From: an uncultured Clostridium sp.
Lineage (GTDB): Bacteria; Bacillota; Clostridia; Lachnospirales; Lachnospiraceae
Length of the DNA stretch: 10,833 nucleotides
Reading direction: 5' to 3'
NCBI GenBank assembly: GCA_958349075.1
Contig: CATWBR010000118.1
Span: forward strand, 1-10,833
How positions within the stretch are numbered: position 1 is the first letter of the stretch; each line of letters begins with the position of its first letter. Under the pieces are notes generated by a model, which worked only from the letters and a program-made list of their open reading frames with translations, did not search any database and was not told where the DNA came from. Both the position numbers and the translations under genes were made by a program. This document shows positions 5,932 through 10,833 of the stretch, piece after piece.

Positions 5932-7068
5932 ATGGGAATTACGGTAAATGATATCTTGAAGCTCGAGATTTTAAAGAATGCAGAACTGGCATGCGGCGCG
6001 GCGGGTCTGAACCGGGAGGTCATGCGTGTTAATTTCACCGACTCCCCGCTGGATCCGGAGGATCCCGGTTATGCCCTCGTATCCCAGGGGGATTTGTATA
6101 TCCACAGTTTTTATACGGACGGGAATTATGAAGAACAGATTTATAATATCATCCGATTTTATATCCAGACCGGAAGTTCCTGCTGCATCGGCGTGCGTTT
6201 CCGCGTCCGGGAGCTGCCGGAGCAGGTCATCCGCCTTGCTAACCAAAGCCGCTATCCCATCATCATGATTGACAACGATATTCCCTACGGCAGGCTGATT
6301 AAGGATATCTCCGAACTAATCCTGACCGAACAGCTGGACCTCCATTCCGAGAACAAGCTCAACCGCCTTCTTTACGACAACCTCTCTGCCGCGGAATGCA
6401 GCGAAATAATCCAGTATCTGGTCCCGGAACTGCCGCCCGGATACCGGTGCCTTTACGTCACCTTTCCGTCGCTGGCCCCCATGCGGTTCCGTCTGCTGAA
6501 AAATGACCTGGACACCCAATACGGTCTTCCTTTCCTGCGCTACCAAAAAGGCGGTTTCGTAATCATGAAAACGGAAGACGCCGCCAGCAGTGCACCTTCC
6601 GCGAACTCCCTCCTCCGGCTTTTTTCCCGATACGGCAATGGCTTCTTTGTCGGAATAAGCGGCCGTTTTGACAATGCCGGCGGCTTTGTCCGCGCGCTGA
6701 AAGAGGCCTGTTCCGCCCATGAAATCAGCCGGATCACGGAAAACCGGATTACATGGAACGACGACGTCTCGGTTTATAACCTGCTCCTGCCTATGAGAAA
6801 CCACGACTCCCTCCGCATTTTCTGCCGGGAAACCCTGGGGCCTCTCAGGGACTATGAAGCCAGGCACGGCATTGAGCTCGTAAAGACCGTCTCCACATTT
6901 CTTGAGACAAACGGCAATATCAAAAAGACGGCCGAACGGTTAAACACCCACGAAAACACGGTGCGTTTCCGCATAACAAAAGCCCGGACAATTCTCGGGC
7001 TTCTGGAAGAACCTTATGTATTTATAGAACGCGTCTCACTGGCGCTGAAAGCGGAAAAACTTTTATAG
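5932..7068 (+). CDS. PucR-family transcriptional regulator
   Basis: The 378-residue protein has the full PucR layout. Residues 1-135 (VNDILKLEILKNAELACGAAG..., with the VNFTDSP and RYPIIMIDNDIPYG segments) match the PucR-type purine-catabolism N-terminal sensor domain. Residues about 165-290 resemble the CdaR/GGDEF-like middle domain (FFVGISGRFDNAGGFVRALKEA). Residues about 316-372 are the C-terminal PucR helix-turn-helix (ETNGNIKKTAERLNTHENTVRFRITKA). ATG 5932 follows AAAGGA by about 8 bases. The family responds to purines, amino-acid or hydantoin-type metabolites. Here it is divergent from the DUF917-codB-pepD-MFS operon and convergent with the YfcC/amidohydrolase genes, so it most likely controls the first and possibly both. 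The ligand cannot be read from the sequence. Confidence 0.93.
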   Translation: MGITVNDILKLEILKNAELACGAAGLNREVMRVNFTDSPLDPEDPGYALVSQGDLYIHSFYTDGNYEEQIYNIIRFYIQTGSSCCIGVRFRVRELPEQVIRLANQSRYPIIMIDNDIPYGRLIKDISELILTEQLDLHSENKLNRLLYDNLSAAECSEIIQYLVPELPPGYRCLYVTFPSLAPMRFRLLKNDLDTQYGLPFLRYQKGGFVIMKTEDAASSAPSANSLLRLFSRYGNGFFVGISGRFDNAGGFVRALKEACSAHEISRITENRITWNDDVSVYNLLLPMRNHDSLRIFCRETLGPLRDYEARHGIELVKTVSTFLETNGNIKKTAERLNTHENTVRFRITKARTILGLLEEPYVFIERVSLALKAEKLL

Positions 7069-7072
7069 TCCC

Positions 7073-7120
7073 TGATATCCTCTGCACTGTCCGCCTACAC
7101 GGACAGCGCCACGGATATCA
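7073..7120. terminator. Nested hairpin between convergent pucR and yfcC-like genes
   Basis: Two inverted repeats are nested: outer arms TGATATCC (7073-7080) and GGATATCA (7113-7120), inner arms CTGTCCG (7087-7093) and CGGACAG (7100-7106) around a 6-base loop. An imperfect bulged segment separates them. The stop codon of the transporter (7095-7097) lies in the loop, so the last 8 codons form the right side of the stem. It can fold in RNA from either strand and is well placed to end both transcripts. A classical U-tract is lacking on the plus strand; on the minus strand a TTTTT run occurs about 16 bases beyond the stem. Confidence 0.5.
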
Positions 7121-8486
7121 GCATAAATATCACCTGCAGCACCATCATGATGCAGAACAGAGGCGTCATAAATTTGTACCACTTATTGAGCGGCACTCCC
7201 ATGAGCCCGCACTCCAGCGCACAGGCCGTCGGCCAGAACATATCCGAAAATCCGTCTCCAAAGCAGTATGCCAGCACGGCCGTCTGGCGGCTCAGCCCCA
7301 CGATATCAGCGACCGGAGCCATAATCGGCATCGTAATGGTGGCCTGGCTTGAAGAACCCGTAATGAAGAAATTGATCACATTCTGAATCATCAGCATGCC
7401 GACCGCAGAAATGTACTGGCTGCAGCCATTCAGCATCTGGGACAGATAGTAGACAACCGTGTCGGATATCATTGCATCCTGCATGGTCAGAAGAATGCCG
7501 CGGGTAAATCCCACGACCAGCATTGACGATACCATGCTCTGCGTGGATGTAATAAACGTCTTACAAATCTTTGTCGCGCCGTATCCGCCCACAACGCCGG
7601 TGATAATCATCATCATCAGGAACATCGCCGCTATCTCATCAATATACCATCCCAGCTTCATTGTCCCATAGAGCAGAAATCCGATTGTAAACACAAAAAG
7701 CCCAAGGCAGAGTTTCTGCCTTAAGGTCATTTTTTCCTCCGTCACCGAATGGACCGGCAGAGTTTCCAGTTTTTCACCAAACAGCACCGATTTTTCCGGA
7801 TTTGCCTTTACTCTCTTAGCGTACCACATTACATAGATGATCGACACCGTCTGAAAAACCAGAAAAATGACGGCGTGGTAGGCCAGCCCCGAGAACATCG
7901 GCACTCCTGCGATACTCTGGGCAATGCCAATGGAAAAGGGATTCGTCGTGGCGGCGGCAAATCCGGTCGCCACACCGACAAATACGATGGCGCCTCCCAC
8001 GATCACGTCATATCCAAGAGCCACCGCAATCCCGACGAATACGGGAACCATGCCGTACAGTTCCTCAAAGATTCCCATCGTGGAGCCGAGCACTCCGAAG
8101 GCGAACATACTCACCGGGATAATCAGATAGGTCCTTCTGCCCATGGAGGAAAGCATACAGTTGATCAGGCTGTTGAGCGTCCCGTTATCAATCAGCACAT
8201 AGACATAGCCGTAGGCAAAGATAATCAGGAACAGGATATTTGCAGCGCTGACATACCCTCTCTGAAGCGCCAGGAACACATCGAAAAATCCCGGTCTTAC
8301 CCCTTCAGTAAAATGAAAGGATTCCGGAATGACAATCATTTTGTTGCTCACAGGATCGAGAATCCTGTCATACTCCCCCGCCGGTACCATGTAGGTGAGC
8401 GCCACTACAGCCAAAAGGATAATCGTAAGGATTACATAGGTGTGCGGCATCTTGATATTCTGTACTTTATTTTTTAATTTTCCCAT
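7095..8486 (-). CDS. YfcC-family (DcuC/IT superfamily) transporter, first copy
   Basis: The 463-residue protein is a complete inner-membrane secondary carrier of the YfcC family, related to the DcuC C4-dicarboxylate carriers. Diagnostic segments: MPHTYVIL at the first helix, MVPAGEYDR (33-41) after it, TNPFSIGIAQ (181-190) in the first half, a cytoplasmic loop around 222-258, and GSSSQATITMPIMAP (377-391) in the second half. About 11-12 hydrophobic segments are present. ATG 8486 follows GGGGGAAG. It lies 222 bases downstream of the amidohydrolase on the same strand and is closely similar to the transporter cut by the right edge. Substrates of this family are poorly defined (dicarboxylates, amino acids or peptides have been proposed). 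Pairing with an amidohydrolase suggests uptake of an amide, N-acyl compound or dipeptide. Confidence 0.88.
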   Translation of the reverse strand: MGKLKNKVQNIKMPHTYVILTIILLAVVALTYMVPAGEYDRILDPVSNKMIVIPESFHFTEGVRPGFFDVFLALQRGYVSAANILFLIIFAYGYVYVLIDNGTLNSLINCMLSSMGRRTYLIIPVSMFAFGVLGSTMGIFEELYGMVPVFVGIAVALGYDVIVGGAIVFVGVATGFAAATTNPFSIGIAQSIAGVPMFSGLAYHAVIFLVFQTVSIIYVMWYAKRVKANPEKSVLFGEKLETLPVHSVTEEKMTLRQKLCLGLFVFTIGFLLYGTMKLGWYIDEIAAMFLMMMIITGVVGGYGATKICKTFITSTQSMVSSMLVVGFTRGILLTMQDAMISDTVVYYLSQMLNGCSQYISAVGMLMIQNVINFFITGSSSQATITMPIMAPVADIVGLSRQTAVLAYCFGDGFSDMFWPTACALECGLMGVPLNKWYKFMTPLFCIMMVLQVIFMLISVALSV

Positions 8487-8517
8487 ATTTCTTCCCCCAT
8501 TACTTTATGCCAGAAAT

Positions 8518-8537
8518 CCCGGGGAAAAATCCCCGGG
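8518..8537 (-). terminator. GC-rich stem-loop upstream of the yfcC-like gene
   Basis: CCCGGGGA (8518-8525) and TCCCCGGG (8530-8537) form a perfect 8-bp stem with a 4-base loop. In the minus-strand transcript the stem is followed by AUUUCUGG, so the U-tract is weak. It ends about 30 bases before the yfcC start and could partly terminate or stabilise the message between amidohydrolase and transporter. Confidence 0.4.
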
Positions 8538-8620
8538 TTATGTCAGTCAATTGCAACGGTTCCATATCTTCACAGTTACCGCTTCCCGGAGTCCTGCATT
8601 CTGAACAGTCACAATAAATC

Positions 8621-8633
8621 CAATATCATATTG
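8621..8633. repeat. 13-bp palindrome in the amidohydrolase-yfcC gap
   Basis: CAATATCATATTG has perfect 6-bp arms around a single C. It differs in sequence from the palindrome near pucR. It might be an operator for an internal promoter, but I see no convincing -35/-10 pair beside it. Confidence 0.3.
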
Positions 8634-8637
8634 TCTC

Positions 8638-8664
8638 AGTCCGCACCCAGCCGTTGTGCGGACT
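8638..8664. repeat. 9-bp inverted repeat (stem-loop) after the amidohydrolase gene
   Basis: AGTCCGCAC (8638-8646) and GTGCGGACT (8656-8664) are perfect arms around a 9-base loop, about 45 bases downstream of the amidohydrolase stop on the minus strand. There is no U-tract on either side, so it is more likely an RNA-stabilising or processing stem than an intrinsic terminator. Confidence 0.45.
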
Positions 8665-8708
8665 GCATCAGGCGTATTACAGCCTTTTTCTGCTTCATCA
8701 TATTCCGT

Positions 8709-9857
8709 CTACTCCGTCATGTCCCGGCCTTCCATAAAGACTTTCTCCACCTTTGTATCATAATCAAATGGATGTTTCGTCCAGATTACAATATCGGCGT
8801 CACGTCCGACGGCCAGTTCACCTTTCCTGTCGTCAATTCCCAGAACTTCCGCAGGATTTTTTGTAACGGCCTTTAATCCCTCAAGCTCGTCAAGCCCGGC
8901 GCGCACCGACTGTGCGGCGTACACGCTGAGGTAATAAATCGGCGTCACGTCATGATCCGCCGTGATGCAGATCTTGATTCCCGCCTTATTTAAAACTCCC
9001 GCCGTCTCGAAGCTGCGGCTCATACTCTCAAGTTTGGAACGCGGATACATTGTCGGTCCGAGAATGACCGGATAGTCATGTTTTGCAAGGTAATCCACGA
9101 TGGAAATTCCATCCGTACAGTGGACAATAACCAGTTTTAAATCGTATTCCCGGGCAATCCTGATCGCTGTGCACACATCGTCGGCCCTGTGTACATGAGC
9201 ATGGAGGGGAATCTTTTTATCAAGAAGCGGAATCATATTTTCCATTCCGATATCGGTCCTGAAATAACTTCCTGCCTTTTCCGCTTCTTCCTTCCTGTGT
9301 TTATAGTCAATGGCATCCTCAATGCATTTTCTCAGGAGATAAGCATTGCCCATCCTGGTCTTAAAGCTGTATCCGGCCCTTTTCGGATTTTCGCCGAAGC
9401 TGCACTTGACGGCCGCTTTCCTCTGAAGCACCATCTCTTCCGCCACTTTTCCCTTAAGCTGGATGGCGCTGCATATGCCTCCCACCACGCTGTCGCTTCC
9501 CGGGCAGACGCAGGCGCAGGTCACACCGGCCCTCACCGCCGTATCCACCGCCAGATCAAAGGGATTAATGCCGTCAATCGTCTCCAGATAAGGCATCACG
9601 GCGTCGCTGTAATCATTACAGTCATCGGCAATGGCTCCCATTCCTTCCTCGCTGATACAAATATGGCTGTGGGCATCAATCATTCCGGGAGTGACAAATC
9701 TGCCCCCGGCATCAATCACTTTCCCGCCGTCTTCCCCGGCTTCCGCCTCTGCAATCGATTCCGCTATCCTTACAATCTTTCCTTCCTTTACAAGGATATC
9801 TCTTTTTACAAATCCGCCTTCTTCAAAAAGCAGAACCTGTCCGTTTTTAATAATCAT
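8709..9857 (-). CDS. Metal-dependent amidohydrolase (imidazolonepropionase-like)
   Basis: The 382-residue cytosolic enzyme belongs to the amidohydrolase superfamily (TIM barrel, COG1228-type), which hydrolyses cyclic amides, N-acyl amino acids or dipeptides. Order of parts from the ATG at 9857: small beta domain (MIIKNGQVLLFEEGG), metal-binding HSH in IDAHSHI (63-65), KCSFGENPK (151-159, with the Glu that often serves as a ligand in this subgroup), HAHVHRADD (219-227), VHCTDG (H246), and ITADHD (298-303, with the catalytic Asp). The C-terminal NPAEVLGIDDRKGELAVGRDADIVIW block is universal in the superfamily. A GTG at 9869 would add VGYD, giving a start more like relatives (xYDxIIKNG), but it lacks a ribosome binding site; the ATG has only a modest GGGG upstream. 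The enzyme sits between two YfcC-type transporters on the same strand, so it presumably acts on what they import. The substrate is not determinable by eye. Confidence 0.88.
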   Translation of the reverse strand: MIIKNGQVLLFEEGGFVKRDILVKEGKIVRIAESIAEAEAGEDGGKVIDAGGRFVTPGMIDAHSHICISEEGMGAIADDCNDYSDAVMPYLETIDGINPFDLAVDTAVRAGVTCACVCPGSDSVVGGICSAIQLKGKVAEEMVLQRKAAVKCSFGENPKRAGYSFKTRMGNAYLLRKCIEDAIDYKHRKEEAEKAGSYFRTDIGMENMIPLLDKKIPLHAHVHRADDVCTAIRIAREYDLKLVIVHCTDGISIVDYLAKHDYPVILGPTMYPRSKLESMSRSFETAGVLNKAGIKICITADHDVTPIYYLSVYAAQSVRAGLDELEGLKAVTKNPAEVLGIDDRKGELAVGRDADIVIWTKHPFDYDTKVEKVFMEGRDMTE

Positions 9858-9927
9858 ATCGTACCCCACACTTTCTGATTTATGTCTTCGTCACTACAGG
9901 ACCCTTCCGGCATGCCTTACACCGGCA

Positions 9928-10833
9928 TTAACAGTAACCGATGGCAACTGCAATCGTCATAAAAATAACTTCCAGTATAAGCACAATTCCAAAGAACGGT
10001 GTGATAAACTTATACCATTTATTGAGCGGAACACCCATAAGTCCGCAGTAAAGGGCACAGGATGTCGGCCAGAACATATCGGCAAAACCGTTGCCAAACT
10101 GGTAAGCCAGAACCGCAATCTGTTTACTGAGGCCAATCAGCTCGGCCGTAGGAGCCATAATCGGCATCGTAATGGTTGCCTGGCTGGATGAACCCGTGAT
10201 AAAGAATTTGATAATATTCTGAAGGAAAAGCATACCATAGGCGGATACATATTTGCTCGCGCCGGAAAGTAATGATACAAGATAATAAACGATTGTATCG
10301 GAAATCATACCGTCCTTCATAACAAGCAGGATACCTCTGGTAAATCCGACGATCAGCATGGAAGAAACCATGGCTTTCGTGGATTCGATAAATGTCTTGC
10401 AGATATCGGTTGCCGAATATCCGCTTGCAATTCCCGCAAAGATCATCATCATCAGGAACATCGCCGCTATCTCATCGATGTACCAGCCGAGCTGTGTCGT
10501 GCCGTAAAGAAGACTGCCCAATGTTGCAAAGAAAATGAGCAGACAGATTTTCTGTCTCGTATTCATCTTTGCCCCGGTCAGTTCATCCAGGCTCTTTCTC
10601 TGGACAAATTCACTCTCCACGCCGTACATGATGGACTTAGTCGGATCCGCTTTTACCTTGCGTGCATAATTCATAATATACAGAATTGCCGCCAGCTCAA
10701 ATACAACCAGGATTATAACGCGCAGTCCCAGTCCCGAGAACATCTCCACGCCGGCAACGTCCTGGGCAATACCGATTGTATACGGGTTAAACGTACCCGA
10801 TGCATATCCGATGATAACGCCCAGACATACGAT
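9928..10833 (-). CDS. YfcC-family transporter, second copy (5' end beyond the window)
   Basis: The frame is open from the stop at 9928 to the right edge, giving 301 residues that lack the N-terminal third. It matches the first YfcC-like transporter from 7095-8486 along its length: NPYTIGIAQDVAGVEMFSGLG, LGWYIDEIAAMFLMMMI, VGFTRGILL, GSSSQATITMPIMAP and GLMGVPLNKWYKF. By eye roughly two thirds of residues are identical. The differences lie mostly in the central cytoplasmic loop (FVQRKSLDELTGAK) and in the C-terminal tail (AIGYC). The gene is 70 bases upstream of the amidohydrolase and probably in one transcript with it. A start at 10749 would only be an internal codon, because homology continues upstream to the window edge. 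It is likely a full-length gene cut by the edge. Confidence 0.88.
   Translation of the reverse strand: MVCLGVIIGYASGTFNPYTIGIAQDVAGVEMFSGLGLRVIILVVFELAAILYIMNYARKVKADPTKSIMYGVESEFVQRKSLDELTGAKMNTRQKICLLIFFATLGSLLYGTTQLGWYIDEIAAMFLMMMIFAGIASGYSATDICKTFIESTKAMVSSMLIVGFTRGILLVMKDGMISDTIVYYLVSLLSGASKYVSAYGMLFLQNIIKFFITGSSSQATITMPIMAPTAELIGLSKQIAVLAYQFGNGFADMFWPTSCALYCGLMGVPLNKWYKFITPFFGIVLILEVIFMTIAVAIGYC

Noticed and set aside
7749..8477. Long plus-strand open frame antisense to the first yfcC
   Set aside because: His/Asp/Arg-rich composition typical of an antisense shadow of a membrane-protein gene.
8636..8698. Possible 20-residue minus-strand peptide after the amidohydrolase (MKQKKAVIRLMQSAQRLGAD)
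   Set aside because: No ribosome binding site, and its end is taken up by the stem-loop at 8638-8664; too short to support.
9189..9878. Long plus-strand open frame antisense to the amidohydrolase
   Set aside because: Shadow of a well-supported gene; no family resemblance and no ribosome binding site.

Overview
The window looks like a chromosomal segment from a gut-type Lachnospiraceae/Clostridia bacterium. The reasons are Firmicutes-style GGAGG ribosome binding sites, consensus sigma-A promoters, base composition near half GC, and protein families typical of that group (RsmF-type rRNA methyltransferase start, YfcC transporters, PepD, PucR regulator, DUF917). The organism is inferred; nothing in the sequence names it.

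Left edge (1-761): the first 19 codons of an rsmF-like gene run off the window on the minus strand, with a clear promoter. A plus-strand gene follows for an unrecognised multi-pass membrane protein. It ends tail to tail with, and overlaps by 15 bp, a broken minus-strand gene (747 to about 1510). That gene is the C-terminal half of a HerA-like/DUF853 ATPase, truncated just before a conserved KIEQVVKLVRSKG block and also frameshifted in a short G run.

Middle (1501-7068): a tightly packed minus-strand operon reads DUF917 (S-methyl-thiohydantoin-desulfurase-type) protein, then a decayed NCS1 cytosine-permease-like gene, then a PepD (M20C) dipeptidase, then an MFS transporter. The transporter's stop codon lies inside the broken herA-like sequence, so a recombination junction sits near 1503-1520. 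A PucR-family regulator is divergent from this operon. The 250-bp gap between them carries a near-consensus promoter and several perfect or near-perfect palindromes that are good operator candidates.

Right side (7095-10833): convergent with pucR and sharing a nested hairpin with it, the minus strand carries two closely related YfcC-family transporters on either side of a metal-dependent amidohydrolase. The rightmost transporter is cut by the window edge.

Taken together this looks like an accessory catabolic locus: import by MFS/YfcC carriers (and formerly an NCS1 permease), amide or ring hydrolysis by the amidohydrolase and perhaps DUF917, and dipeptide hydrolysis by PepD, under PucR control. 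The substrate cannot be read from the sequence. Two lesions (herA-like truncation and codB-like internal deletion) show recent rearrangement. No tRNA, rRNA, CRISPR array or recognisable insertion sequence was seen, and no stretch over 300 bases lacks a gene.
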